Shown: positions 38,925 through 47,594 of the stretch, one piece after another | Layout: every line of letters begins with the position of its first letter | Numbering within the stretch: the first letter of the stretch is position 1 | Source of the DNA: Kitasatospora sp. MAA4 | GTDB lineage: Bacteria > Actinomycetota > Actinomycetes > Streptomycetales > Streptomycetaceae | Reading direction: 5' to 3' | Assembly (NCBI RefSeq): GCF_029893355.1 | Contig: NZ_JARZAI010000039.1 | Span: 1 to 62,244 of the forward strand | DNA length: 62,244 nucleotides | Notes under the pieces: generated by a model | Database searches by the model: none | What the model was told of the DNA's origin: nothing | The model's input: the letters and a program-made list of their open reading frames with translations, nothing else | Program-made: the position numbers and the translations under genes

Positions 38925-40601
38925 TCAGCCGTAGGAGACGTTGCTGCAGGGGTCGTCCGCGGCCGAGCGGCCCGCGTCGCTGATGCTGGTCGGCAGCGGG
39001 GCCGGGGCCCCAGCCGTGCCCGGGGAGGCGGCTCCGGCCGCGGGGGACGCGCCGCCGGCGGTGGCCGCGTAGTCCCTGCCCAGGGTCAGGCTGATCCCGG
39101 GCGAGCTGCTCTTCTCCAGGGTCGCGCCGGGGAAGAGCTGGGCCAGCGACTGGGCCGCCTGCGCCGAGGCCGCGCTGTACTGGATCAGCGTGGTCTCGTG
39201 GGTCTGGGTGGGGGCGTTGCCCGCGCCGGTCACCGTGAACCCGGCGTCCTTGAGCTTGGCCGAGGCCGTGCTGGTCAGGCCCTTGGTCGTGGTGCCGTTG
39301 AGCACCATGACCCGGGCACCGGCGCCGTTCACCGCGGGGGCGGGCGGGGAGGGCGCGGCCGGCGGGGCGGACGGCGCGTCGGCCTGCTGGCCGCCGCTGG
39401 CGTCCTGGCCGTCCAGCGTCTGGTCGGCCTTGAGCGCGCCCCACAGCTTCTCGACGTCGGGGTGGACCAGGTCCACCCGACTCCCGTTGTAGCGCCAGGG
39501 CGTGGTGATGAACTTGATGTTCTTCAGGTCGATGCTCTTCATCGACATCGCGAAGGAGAGCAGCTTCGCCGCCGAGTTGAGGTCCGGGTCGACGGTGAGC
39601 GACTTGGTCGCGGCATCGGCCAGCGGCAGCAGGGTGGTCGGGTCCATGCCCTTGCCCTTGACGTCCTTGATCATGGAGGAGAGGAACGCCTGCTGACGGG
39701 CCATCCGGCCGATGTCCGAGTTGTCGCCGATGCCGTGCCGGATCCGGACGTAGTCCAGCGCGGACTGTCCGGAGACCTGCTGGAGGCCCTTGGCGAAGAC
39801 CTGCTTGCCCTTGTGGCCGAGGTTGGGGTCGAGGTCGCCCTCGTAGACCGCGTTCGGCAGGCAGACCTGGACGCCACCGATCGCGTTGGTCATCGAGGCG
39901 AAGCCGTTGAAGTCCACCACCATGGTGTGGTCGACCCGCATCCCGGTCAGGCTCTCCACCGTGTTCTGCGTGCAGGCGGGGTTGCCCTTGTCCGAATTGC
40001 CCATCGCGAAGGCCGAGTTGAACATGGCACTGGACTGCTTCGCGGTCCACTTGCCGTTCACCAGGCAGGGCGGTATCGGCACGAGCGAGTCGCGCGGGAA
40101 CGAGACGCCGACCGCGTGCTTGTGGTCCGCATAGACGTGCAGCAGGATCGTGGTGTCCGAACGGGCGCCGGGTTCACCGCCGCCACCGAGGTCGTTGTTG
40201 CCGTTGCCGCGCGAGTCGGAGCCGATCAGCAGGACGTTCACCGGCTTGTCGCCGTTGGCATCGGCGGTGGCTGCGGCCGGGCGGTCCTTGCTGATGCCGG
40301 CCTTGTCGAAGGTCGTGATGTTGCCGTTGAGCTTGTAGTAGAACGCCCCGCCGCCGGCAGCGACCAGGGCCACCGCCGAGGCGGCCGTCCAGGCGACGAT
40401 CTTCTTGGTGTTGCGCTGCTGCTTCTTGCGCCCGCGCCCCTGCGCCCGCCGAGCCTCAGCGCGACCGCCCGTCGGACCGCCCGTCGGACTGTCGGCCGGA
40501 CCGTCGGCCGGACCCCGCTGCCCGGGCACCGCGCCGTTCGAGGCGCCCTCGCGCCGCGACCCCGCGCCGCGATCGGACGCTCCCGCCCTCTGGCCTGACA
40601 T
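38925..40601 (-). CDS. LytR-CpsA-Psr (LCP) family cell-wall ligase
   Basis: The 558-residue bitopic membrane protein has a basic cytosolic tail (RGRKKQQRNTKK), one helix near residue 75, the LCP domain (about 115-330: VNVLLIGSDSRG, GVSFPRDSLV, DYVRIRHGIGDNSDIGRMAR) and a LytR_C domain (about 415-510, ARVMVLNGTTTKG). LCP proteins attach teichoic acid or other glycopolymers to peptidoglycan using polyprenyl-phosphate-linked donors. The Arg and Asp residues that bind the phosphates are present. ATG 40601 follows GAAGGG. The upstream region is shared with the GntR gene. Confidence 0.93.
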   Translation of the reverse strand: MSGQRAGASDRGAGSRREGASNGAVPGQRGPADGPADSPTGGPTGGRAEARRAQGRGRKKQQRNTKKIVAWTAASAVALVAAGGGAFYYKLNGNITTFDKAGISKDRPAAATADANGDKPVNVLLIGSDSRGNGNNDLGGGGEPGARSDTTILLHVYADHKHAVGVSFPRDSLVPIPPCLVNGKWTAKQSSAMFNSAFAMGNSDKGNPACTQNTVESLTGMRVDHTMVVDFNGFASMTNAIGGVQVCLPNAVYEGDLDPNLGHKGKQVFAKGLQQVSGQSALDYVRIRHGIGDNSDIGRMARQQAFLSSMIKDVKGKGMDPTTLLPLADAATKSLTVDPDLNSAAKLLSFAMSMKSIDLKNIKFITTPWRYNGSRVDLVHPDVEKLWGALKADQTLDGQDASGGQQADAPSAPPAAPSPPAPAVNGAGARVMVLNGTTTKGLTSTASAKLKDAGFTVTGAGNAPTQTHETTLIQYSAASAQAAQSLAQLFPGATLEKSSSPGISLTLGRDYAATAGGASPAAGAASPGTAGAPAPLPTSISDAGRSAADDPCSNVSYG

Positions 40602-40637
40602 TCGTACACCCTTCACCGGCGGCACGATCCACATGGA

Positions 40638-40650
40638 GCTCCAACGGAGC
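40638..40650. promoter_or_regulatory. GCTCC-AAC-GGAGC palindrome upstream of the LCP gene
   Basis: Two five-base arms around AAC lie about 40 bases upstream of the LCP start. A second, AATTGC-GCAA-GCAATT, is at 40801-40816 in the same intergenic region. Either could be a regulator site or transcript hairpin. Confidence 0.25.
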
Positions 40651-40851
40651 ATATAAAGGCATGATCACGAAGTCACGGCGCGAGTGGACTGACGGACAGA
40701 TCGGCAGGTCAGGGCCGGTGGTGGTGCGAGCGGATCGGCCGATCAAGGGATGGTGGCGAGGATGCCGTTCGTGCCGGAATGAGATTTTGGATAATCGCTT
40801 AATTGCGCAAGCAATTGAGCGTCACGCCCCTGGCGAGCCCCCGCGGTGCGG

Positions 40852-40877
40852 TTGTAGGACGACTGGTTGTAGGATGA
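40852..40877. promoter_or_regulatory. Two FadR/FCD-type operator repeats upstream of the GntR gene
   Basis: TTGTAGGACGA (40852-40862) fits TNGTNNNACNA, the pattern recognised by FadR-subfamily GntR regulators; TTGTAGGATGA (40867-40877) is a one-base variant spaced 15 bases away. They lie about 50 bases before the GntR start and probably mediate autoregulation. Confidence 0.55.
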
Positions 40878-40923
40878 CCGGGCAAGCGAGTCGGGAGTCC
40901 GTCGGGATCGGATCGGAGGTGGC

Positions 40924-41658
40924 GTGGTGACCAGCGGGAACGAGAGTCTGCGCGCCACCGGGCGACAGTCCCTGGTGGACCTCACGATCGAGCAACTGCG
41001 CGAGCGGCTGGCGGCCGGGACCTGGGCGGTCGGGGAGCAGATCCCGACCGAGCACGAGCTCGCCGAGCGGCTCCAGGTGGGGCGCAACACCGTGCGGGAG
41101 GCGATCCGCGTGCTGGTGCACGCCGGGATGCTGGTCTCCCGGCAGGGTGAGGGCACCTTCGTGCGCAGCACCAGCGACCCCGCCTCCGTGCTGCGCGGCG
41201 TGCAGCGCTCCGGCGTCCGCGACGTCCTGGAGGTCCGCGCCGCGCTGGAGGCCGAGGCCGCCCGGCTGGCCGCCGTCCGGCACACCCCCGAGGACCTCGA
41301 CCGGATGCGGGCCGCGCTCGCCCGGGAGGCCGAGGTGATCGCCGCCCACTCGGATCGGGTCGGGCGGGAGGCCACGGTCGAGCACGACCTGGAGTTCCAC
41401 ACCGCCGTCGTCGAGGCCGCGCACAACCCCGCACTGACCGAGGTCTACCGCTACTTCAGCGCCTCCGTCCGCGAGTCCATGCGGACGGCCTTCGGCGACC
41501 ACGAGATGCCCGAGGTGGTCGTGGCCACCCACCAGGCCCTGGTCGACGCCATCGCCGCCGGTGACCCGGAGCAGGCCGAGGTCGCGTGTCGCGCCCTGCT
41601 GGCCGAGCCGACGGCCGCCGTCGAGCAGCTGCTCGCCGAGTTCGCGGCCCGGAAGTAA
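40924..41658 (+). CDS. FadR/GntR family transcriptional regulator (FCD domain)
   Basis: The 244-residue regulator has a winged HTH at residues 14-85 (RQSLVDLTIEQLRERLAAGT, LAERLQVGRNTVREAIRVLV, GTFVRS) and an FCD ligand domain (about 98-235: VLEVRAALEAEAARLAA, HDLEFHTAVVEAAHNPAL, MPEVVVATHQALVDAIAAGD), with Asp and His residues that normally hold a metal and a small acid. GTG 40924 has GGAGG 5 bases upstream; GTG 40927 is nearly as good. It is followed after 59 bases by an MFS transporter, its likely target. Two FadR-type operators lie upstream. Confidence 0.93.
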   Translation: MVTSGNESLRATGRQSLVDLTIEQLRERLAAGTWAVGEQIPTEHELAERLQVGRNTVREAIRVLVHAGMLVSRQGEGTFVRSTSDPASVLRGVQRSGVRDVLEVRAALEAEAARLAAVRHTPEDLDRMRAALAREAEVIAAHSDRVGREATVEHDLEFHTAVVEAAHNPALTEVYRYFSASVRESMRTAFGDHEMPEVVVATHQALVDAIAAGDPEQAEVACRALLAEPTAAVEQLLAEFAARK

Positions 41659-41717
41659 GGCACGGCGCGTCCGTCGCCGTCCGTCAGTCCGCTGTCCTTC
41701 CCAGAAAGTGCACCACC

Positions 41718-42959
41718 TTGTCGATCACCCGTGCCCCGCAGCCGGTGCTCACGCCGGTCTCCGCCGTCCGCTCCAAGCTCGCGCACCCCGCCCTGCTGCT
41801 CACCGGGATCCTGCTGGTCGCGCTGAACATGCGGGCCTGCCTGGCGGCCATCTCGCCGATGGTCGGGGAGATCCAGCGGACCTTCGGCCTCTCCTCCACC
41901 GCGAGCGGGCTGATCACCACCGTGCCGGTGCTGTTCCAGGGCATGGGCGCGCCGCTCACCCCGCGGCTGACCCGCCGGTTCGGGACCGAGCGCGTGGTGC
42001 TGGGCGCGGTGCTGGTGCTCGGCGCCGGCGTGCTGCTGCGGGTGCTGCCCTCGGTCGCGTCGCTGTACGCGGGCTGCGTGGTGATCGGCGTGGCGATCGC
42101 CGTCCTGAACGTCTCGATGCCCGGGCTGGTCAAGCGGGAGTTCCCGGCCAAGGCCGCCGCGATGACCGGGGTCTACTCGACCACCATGCTGGTCGGCGCG
42201 ACGCTGGCGGCCGGCACCTCGGTGCCGCTGGAGCACGTGCTGGGCGGTGGCTGGCGGGCCTCGCTGGGGGCATGGTCGGTGCTCGCGCTGATCGCGGCGG
42301 TGGCCTGGCTGCCGCAGGTGCTGCGCGCCCGTCAGGAGAAGGCCCAGGGCCCTGTGGCGGCCGCACCCGTGGCGGCGGCGAAGCCGATCGCGGGGCTCTG
42401 GCGGACGCCGCTGGCCTGGCAGATCAGCCTCTTCATGGGCATCTCCTCGCTGATGGTCTACACCCTGGTCGCCTGGATGCCGACGATCCTGGCCGACCAC
42501 GGCATGAGCCGGGACGAGTCCGGCCTGGTCTTCGCGTACAGCAACCTGGTGCAGGTGTCCGGCGCGTTCCTGGTGCCGCTGATCGCCGGCCGGATGACCC
42601 GTCAGCGCGGGCTCGCGGTGGCGATGGCGGGCCTCAACGCGGTCGGGGTCAGCGTCCTGCTGCTCGCGCCGGTCTCCGGCGCCTGGGTGTCGGCCACCGT
42701 GCTCGGCGTGGCGCAGGGCGGCTCGCTCGGGCTGGCGCTGGCCTTCATCGTGCTGCGGACCGGCAGCGCGGCCGGGGCGGCGCAGCTGGGCGGCATGACA
42801 CAGGCGGTCGGCTATCTGATCGCCGCCGCCGGGCCGGTGGGCGCGGGAGCGCTGCACCAGCTGACGGGCAGTTGGACGGTGCCGCTGGCGCTGCTGCTGG
42901 TGCTCGCGGGCGCCGCGGCCGTCGCGGGCTGGGGCGCGGGACGCGGCCGGACGCTGTAA
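41718..42959 (+). CDS. MFS transporter, CynX/NimT (cyanate-type) family
   Basis: The 413-residue protein has twelve predicted helices and a CynX/NimT-like signature: LVALNMRACLAAISPMVGEI in the first helix, then RRFGTERVVLGAVLVLGAGV (loop motif) and GMTQAVGYLIAAAGPVGAGA near the end. Members carry cyanate, 2-nitroimidazole or other small anions; the substrate here is unknown. TTG 41718 is taken as start, GTG 41745 is an alternative. It lies directly behind the FadR-type regulator, which probably controls it in response to a small acid ligand. Confidence 0.88.
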   Translation: MSITRAPQPVLTPVSAVRSKLAHPALLLTGILLVALNMRACLAAISPMVGEIQRTFGLSSTASGLITTVPVLFQGMGAPLTPRLTRRFGTERVVLGAVLVLGAGVLLRVLPSVASLYAGCVVIGVAIAVLNVSMPGLVKREFPAKAAAMTGVYSTTMLVGATLAAGTSVPLEHVLGGGWRASLGAWSVLALIAAVAWLPQVLRARQEKAQGPVAAAPVAAAKPIAGLWRTPLAWQISLFMGISSLMVYTLVAWMPTILADHGMSRDESGLVFAYSNLVQVSGAFLVPLIAGRMTRQRGLAVAMAGLNAVGVSVLLLAPVSGAWVSATVLGVAQGGSLGLALAFIVLRTGSAAGAAQLGGMTQAVGYLIAAAGPVGAGALHQLTGSWTVPLALLLVLAGAAAVAGWGAGRGRTL

Positions 42960-42975
42960 GGACTCAGTCCTCGGC

Positions 42976-43707
42976 TCAGTCCTCGGAGGCCAGCGTCAGG
43001 CCGGCCAGCTTGACCGAGGCGAGCACGGTGGCCGCCGCGGTGACCACCAGCAGCAGCGGCACCGCGGCGCCCAGCGCCACGTCCGCTGTCAGCGAGCCGC
43101 TGGAGGCCACCGCCTTGGCGACCGACAGGCCCCACTGCTGGATGCTGAGCGTCCTGGCGCCCTTGACGAAGTTGCCGATCAGGCTCTCCCAGATCAGCGC
43201 GTACCCCAGCCCGATCACCACCGCGTTGCGGGACGCCACGCCGAGCAGCAGGAAGAGCGCGCTGTAGGCGGCGCCGGCCACCATCGTGCCGAGGGTGAGG
43301 GCGAACGCCAGGCCGTCCCTGGTCCCGTACAGGAGCAGGCCGCCCAGCAGGGTGGGCACGGCGGAGAACAGCCAGGTGGTGAGCACCGCCACGATGAGCT
43401 TGGTGGTGACGATCCGCCAGCGCGGCAGCGGCTTGGCGAGCAGGTAGACGATCGAGCCGTCGTCGATCTCGGTGGCGATCACGCCGGTGCCGACCACCAG
43501 GCCGAGCAGCGGGACCAGGGTGCCCAGGCCCAGCCGGCCGAGGATGGTGACGGTCAGGTCGTGCTTGTCGCCGCTCGTCGCGGCCGCCACCGCCGACATC
43601 ATCAGCAGCAGCACCGGCACGACCGCCAGCAGGATGCCGCGCCGACTGCCCAGCAGACCTCGGACGGTCAGCCGGGCGACGGTGCCCTGCACTGGGGATT
43701 GCAGCAA
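42976..43707 (-). CDS. ABC transporter permease
   Basis: A 243-residue ABC-2-like permease with six hydrophobic helices: near residues 25-45, 58-80, 105-125, 135-155, 160-180 and 215-238. It contains GTGVIATEIDDGSIVYLLAKPL, typical of ABC-2 exporters. TTG 43707 is used as start. It lies 28 bases after the ATPase at 43736, and together they would form an exporter. The cargo is unknown. It is the last gene of a four-gene operon and converges on the MFS gene. Confidence 0.88.
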   Translation of the reverse strand: MLQSPVQGTVARLTVRGLLGSRRGILLAVVPVLLLMMSAVAAATSGDKHDLTVTILGRLGLGTLVPLLGLVVGTGVIATEIDDGSIVYLLAKPLPRWRIVTTKLIVAVLTTWLFSAVPTLLGGLLLYGTRDGLAFALTLGTMVAGAAYSALFLLLGVASRNAVVIGLGYALIWESLIGNFVKGARTLSIQQWGLSVAKAVASSGSLTADVALGAAVPLLLVVTAAATVLASVKLAGLTLASED

Positions 43708-43735
43708 GGGGGTGGGTCCTTTCAGGGGTGGGGGT

Positions 43736-44653
43736 TCAGGAGGAGACGAGGTAGGAGAAGACGCTCTCCAGCGACTCGTCCGCCGGGGAGACGGTGAGGA
43801 TCCGGATCCCGGCCTCCTTCGCGACCCTGGGCAGCAGGGTGGTGAAGCCCTGGAAGTCGATCGCCTGGACGCGCAGCGCCCGCTCCTGCCAGTCGAGCTC
43901 GATCCCGGCGGTGGAGGCGTCCGCGATCAGCGCCGCGGCGAGCCGCCGGTCGTCGCTGGAGCGGACCAGGTAGCGGTGCGGGCGGTTCGTCATCAGCCGG
44001 CGGATCCGGTGGAAGTCCCCCGAGGCGGCGTGCCGGCCGGCCACCACGACCTCGATGTGCCGGGCCAGTTGCTCGACCTCCTCCAGGATGTGCGAGGAGA
44101 AGAGCACCGTACGGCCCTCGGCGCCGAACCGGCGCAGCAGGTCCATCAACTGGATCCGCTGGCGCGGGTCCATGCCGTTGAACGGCTCGTCGAGCAGCAG
44201 CACGGACGGGTCGTGGACCAGCGCGGAGGCCATCTTGACGCGCTGCTTCATGCCCTTGGAGTACGTCCCGGCCTGCCGTTCCTGCGCGTACTCCATCTCG
44301 ACCAGCGCGAGCGCGCGCTTCGCGGCGGCGCCCGGGTCGGGCAGGCCGTGCAGCTCGGCGTTGGCGAGGACGAACTCCCAGCCGCTCAGGTAGTCGTACA
44401 TCGACTCCCGCTCCGGGACGAGCCCGATCTCCCGGTACACCTCCTGGTTGCGCCAGATCGTCGCGCCGTCCAGCGTGACCGTGCCCGCCGAGGGGGACAG
44501 GAAGCCGCTCATCAGGTGGATCAGGGTGGACTTGCCCGCGCCGTTGGGCCCGAGCAGGCCGGTGACGCCCGGGCCGATCGACATCGAGACGTCGTTGACG
44601 GCGACCACGTTGCCGAACCAGCGGGAGACCTTGTCGATGGTGATGACGGCCAT
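43736..44653 (-). CDS. ABC transporter ATP-binding protein
   Basis: The 305-residue ATPase has all motifs: Walker A LLGPNGAGKSTLIH (near residue 36), signature YSKGMKQRV (near 130), Walker B SVLLLDEPFNGMDP and switch His in FSSHILEEVEQLA. It powers export by the permease encoded next to it. The C-terminal third is the extra domain common to ABC-2 ATPases. It begins 9 bases after the permease at 44663 and looks like a diverged copy of the ATPase at 45570, so the operon probably arose by duplication of an ATPase-permease pair. Confidence 0.95.
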   Translation of the reverse strand: MAVITIDKVSRWFGNVVAVNDVSMSIGPGVTGLLGPNGAGKSTLIHLMSGFLSPSAGTVTLDGATIWRNQEVYREIGLVPERESMYDYLSGWEFVLANAELHGLPDPGAAAKRALALVEMEYAQERQAGTYSKGMKQRVKMASALVHDPSVLLLDEPFNGMDPRQRIQLMDLLRRFGAEGRTVLFSSHILEEVEQLARHIEVVVAGRHAASGDFHRIRRLMTNRPHRYLVRSSDDRRLAAALIADASTAGIELDWQERALRVQAIDFQGFTTLLPRVAKEAGIRILTVSPADESLESVFSYLVSS

Positions 44654-44662
44654 GACGCCCTC

Positions 44663-45586
44663 TCAGATCTTCCGGTAGCGGCGCAGCAGCAGGGCATACG
44701 CACCCGCCACGATGAGGAGCATCTCCAGCCCGAAGACCAGGGCCCCGAGCGTCCCCGGCGTGTCACCGATGCTCGTCGGCACCGTCCGGACCAGACCGCA
44801 GACGTGGTTGACGAAGCGGTCCACCAGGTCGTCGGGCGAGATCAGGTAGGCCCAGTCGGCGGCGGACCCGGACGCGGAGCCGCCGCCGGAGCGGTCGCTG
44901 AGACCCTCCAGGACGGTCGCGACACCGGAGCTGACCACCAGGAAACCCATGATCGCGGCCACTCCGAAGCCCCGGCGCGGGGTGCCCGCCGCGATCAGCA
45001 GCCCGACCGCGGACAGCACGACGGAGTACAGCACCGCCGCGAGCAGCCCGTACCCGAGGTGCTCGGTGCTGTGCACGAAGTCCAGGCCGGCCAGCAGCGC
45101 GCCGGCGTAGAGCGCCAGCAGCGGGAGCACCGTCACGATCAGCAGCGCCGCGACCATCGCGGCGGCCTTGGCCCGGACGTAGTCGGCGCGGGTGATCGGG
45201 CGCGAGAAGTACAGCGGCATCGTGCCGTTGCGCAGGTCGCGGGAGAGCAGCACCGGCGCCTGGGCGGCCAGGAAGATCTCCACGAAGAGACCGAAGCTGC
45301 TGAGGTACTGCGGATAGTCGACCGGCAGGTCGGCGCGCTGCTGGAAGACCGTCAGCGCCACCAGCATGCCGGCGGGCAGCACCATCGCCGCCAGGATCAG
45401 CATCGGCAGGACCTTGGACCGGCCGGAGCGGCCGAGGCCGAAGGCGCCGCGCAGCCCCTGGACGAAGAGCGACCGGGTGGCGTACGAGCGGCCCAACCGG
45501 GGGCCCTGGTAGCTGCGGTAGCCGATGTCGTGGATGACGCCGGTGCCGGGGGCGGTGGCGGCGGGGCGGTCAGACGGCGTGGGCAT
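44663..45586 (-). CDS. ABC transporter permease
   Basis: The 307-residue product begins with VIHDIGYRSYQGPRLGRSYA, a cytosolic segment seen in a family of Streptomyces ABC-2 permeases, followed by six helices and the pattern LSRDLRNGTMPLYFSRPITR near residue 125. ATG 45586 is chosen; it overlaps the end of the upstream ATPase by 17 bases. It pairs with the ATPases at 45570 or 43736. Substrate unknown; the family is sometimes linked to peptide or lipid export, which cannot be verified here. Confidence 0.9.
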   Translation of the reverse strand: MPTPSDRPAATAPGTGVIHDIGYRSYQGPRLGRSYATRSLFVQGLRGAFGLGRSGRSKVLPMLILAAMVLPAGMLVALTVFQQRADLPVDYPQYLSSFGLFVEIFLAAQAPVLLSRDLRNGTMPLYFSRPITRADYVRAKAAAMVAALLIVTVLPLLALYAGALLAGLDFVHSTEHLGYGLLAAVLYSVVLSAVGLLIAAGTPRRGFGVAAIMGFLVVSSGVATVLEGLSDRSGGGSASGSAADWAYLISPDDLVDRFVNHVCGLVRTVPTSIGDTPGTLGALVFGLEMLLIVAGAYALLLRRYRKI

Positions 45587-46544
45587 CGGCTGGCTCCTGG
45601 GTCTCCTGGGGCTCCTGGGTGAAGATCTCGGAGACGCGGTGCCGGCGCTGCTCCAGGCGGACCAGCCCGAGCCCGAGGTCGGCGACGGTGTCGCGGATGA
45701 CGTCGTAGGTCTCCTCACCGGCGATGTCCACCAGCAGGATCCGCGCGCCGTCCGCCCGGACGCTCAGCCCGGCGGCGGTGAGGCGCTCCTGGACGGCCGC
45801 GTCGGCGTCGAACTCCGGATCGTCGGGCCGGTCGGTGACCTCGACGGCCAGCAGCTGGGTGGCCTCGGTGAAGGACGCGGTGGAGGACGAGCGCAGCAGC
45901 CGGCCGCCGTCGATCACCACCAGGTGGTCGCAGGTCCGCTCCAGCTCGCCGAGCAGGTGGGTGGTGACCAGCACCGAGATGCCGAAGTCGCTGTGCACCC
46001 GGCGGATCAGCGCCAGCATGTCGTCGCGGCCGACCGGGTCGAGCCCGTTGGTCGGCTCGTCCAGCAGGACCAGGCGCGGGTCGTGGACCAGCGCCTGGGC
46101 GAGTTTCACCCGCTGCTTCATGCCGGTGGAGTAGCCGCCCATCGGGCGGTAGCGCTCCTCGTACAGGCCGACGTGCCGCAGCGTGTCGGCCGTCCGCTCG
46201 CGGGCCGCGGCCGCCGGCAGCCCCGACATCCGGGCCATCTGCACCACGAACTCGGTGGCGGAGACGTCCGGTGGCAGGCAGTCGTGCTCGGGCATGTAGC
46301 CGACCAGCGCGCGGATCGCCGAGCCCTCGGTGGCGATGTCGAGACCGAGCACCTCGCCCGTCCCGGAGGTGGCCGGGGCCAGGCCGAGCAGGATCTTGAT
46401 CAGCGTGGACTTGCCCGCACCGTTCGCCCCCACCAGGCCCACCACGCCGGGCTGCACCTCGACGGTGAGCTGATCCAGGGCGGTGACGGAGGGGAACCGC
46501 TTGGTGAGGCCATCGGTTCTGATGACTGGGGACGAAATGGACAC
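45570..46544 (-). CDS. ABC transporter ATP-binding protein
   Basis: The 324-residue ATPase has Walker A LVGANGAGKSTLIKILL, signature GGYSTGMKQRVKLAQA, Walker B RLVLLDEPTNGLDP and switch VTTHLLGEL. It is the first gene of a four-gene operon (ATPase, permease, ATPase, permease). The start is GTG 46544, with a TAGGTT element 6 nt before it and no ribosome site, a leaderless layout. A C-terminal accessory domain (about residues 220-315) follows the core. Its target substrate is unknown. Confidence 0.95.
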   Translation of the reverse strand: MSISSPVIRTDGLTKRFPSVTALDQLTVEVQPGVVGLVGANGAGKSTLIKILLGLAPATSGTGEVLGLDIATEGSAIRALVGYMPEHDCLPPDVSATEFVVQMARMSGLPAAAARERTADTLRHVGLYEERYRPMGGYSTGMKQRVKLAQALVHDPRLVLLDEPTNGLDPVGRDDMLALIRRVHSDFGISVLVTTHLLGELERTCDHLVVIDGGRLLRSSSTASFTEATQLLAVEVTDRPDDPEFDADAAVQERLTAAGLSVRADGARILLVDIAGEETYDVIRDTVADLGLGLVRLEQRRHRVSEIFTQEPQETQEPADAHAV

Positions 46545-46550
46545 GGCTCG

Positions 46551-46556
46551 AACCTA
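46551..46556 (-). promoter_or_regulatory. -10 hexamer TAGGTT of the ABC operon, leaderless arrangement
   Basis: On the minus strand TAGGTT ends 6 nt before the GTG at 46544. This would be the promoter of the whole four-gene ABC operon. Confidence 0.4.
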
Positions 46557-46627
46557 GTGGGTGTGAACAACGGCCCGCATGAACTGGGATGACGAGGAGT
46601 CGGTCATCCTCGGGGATGAGTGGGGGC

Positions 46628-46653
46628 CGGGCCTTCCCCTAGGGGAAGGCCCG
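46628..46653. terminator. Perfect 13-bp palindrome, terminator
   Basis: CGGGCCTTCCCCT is followed directly by its own complement, with no unpaired loop bases on paper. It lies 27 bases beyond the last gene of the four-paralogue set and before the ABC promoter. Confidence 0.7.
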
Positions 46654-46679
46654 GGCCGGCAAGTCCTTGTCGGTCGGTC

Positions 46680-47594
46680 TCAGTTGAGGAGGTCGGACTG
46701 GAGGGTGACGACCTGCTGGAACGGCTGGTCGGCGACGCCGACCGGGTTGGTCATCAGGACGGTCGCCACCACGTCACCCGCGTTCAGGTAGGCGTACCGG
46801 CCGATGGGCAGCGAGCCGCCGGTGCCGCGCTGGCCGCTGGACCGCGGGAAGGCGTTCGAGAGGCTGCTGAGGGCCATGTCGGCCGGTGCCACCATCGGCT
46901 GCGGGACGGCCTTGGGCAAGCCCATGGTGGTGAGTTCGGTGAAGTACTGGTCGGCTTCCTCCTCCGAACCGAAGCTCTGCAGCCACAGCTCGGTGCGGGT
47001 GCCGTCCGCGGCCGTCCAGACCTGGGTGGCGGCGGCGCGGCAGGCGTTCTCGGTGACGATCACCGTGAGGAGGACCGGGTTGGCGTCCAGCTTGGTGAAG
47101 TCGCCGCAGGTGGCCCAGTGGGCGGTCGGCTGCGATGCGGCGGGGGCGGAGGACGCGGAGGGGGAGGACGCGGGGGCGGAGGACGGGGAGGACGAGGGGG
47201 CGACGGGGAGCGTCGGGGTGACCGCGCCCCTCGGCGGCGGCAGCAGCAGTCGGCGCAGGTCCGCGTAGTGGCGATGCTCCAGAGGGTCGGCGGCGGGCGC
47301 CGACCTGCCGGACGGCAGCGGGGGCAGCGTCAGTGGCGCGAACGTGTAGCGGCCGTCGTTCGGCGTGGCCAGGCCCGGGAGGTCGGTGCGCGCGGGGGCG
47401 GTCACCGCGAAGGCGGCGGCCGTTCCGCTGCCCGCGAGGAGCAGGACGGCGGCGGCCCAGCGCGCGACTGTAGCGGTGCGCGGGCGGCGGGGGGCGGCGG
47501 TAGGGGTCTCGGTGGTCGGGGTCTCGGCTGCCGGGGTCTCCGCTGCCGGGGTCTCGGTGGTGGGGGTCTCGGTGGTGGGGGTCTGGTCACTCAT
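46680..47594 (-). CDS. Bitopic membrane protein, fourth of four tandem paralogues
   Basis: The 304-residue protein has a cytosolic tail made of repeated PTTET/PAAET five-residue units (residues 5-32), a basic stop, one membrane helix near 45-62, then an outer part. It shares the family signature HYADLRRLLLPPP (about residue 108), followed by a Ser/Ala/Pro linker and a C-terminal domain with two Cys (WATCGDF, ENACRA) and QSFGSEEEADQYFTELTT. The ATG overlaps the preceding stop by 4 bases. Function unknown; the outer domain resembles DUF3558- or PknH-sensor-type lipoprotein domains only in general pattern. Confidence 0.75.
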   Translation of the reverse strand: MSDQTPTTETPTTETPAAETPAAETPTTETPTAAPRRPRTATVARWAAAVLLLAGSGTAAAFAVTAPARTDLPGLATPNDGRYTFAPLTLPPLPSGRSAPAADPLEHRHYADLRRLLLPPPRGAVTPTLPVAPSSSPSSAPASSPSASSAPAASQPTAHWATCGDFTKLDANPVLLTVIVTENACRAAATQVWTAADGTRTELWLQSFGSEEEADQYFTELTTMGLPKAVPQPMVAPADMALSSLSNAFPRSSGQRGTGGSLPIGRYAYLNAGDVVATVLMTNPVGVADQPFQQVVTLQSDLLN

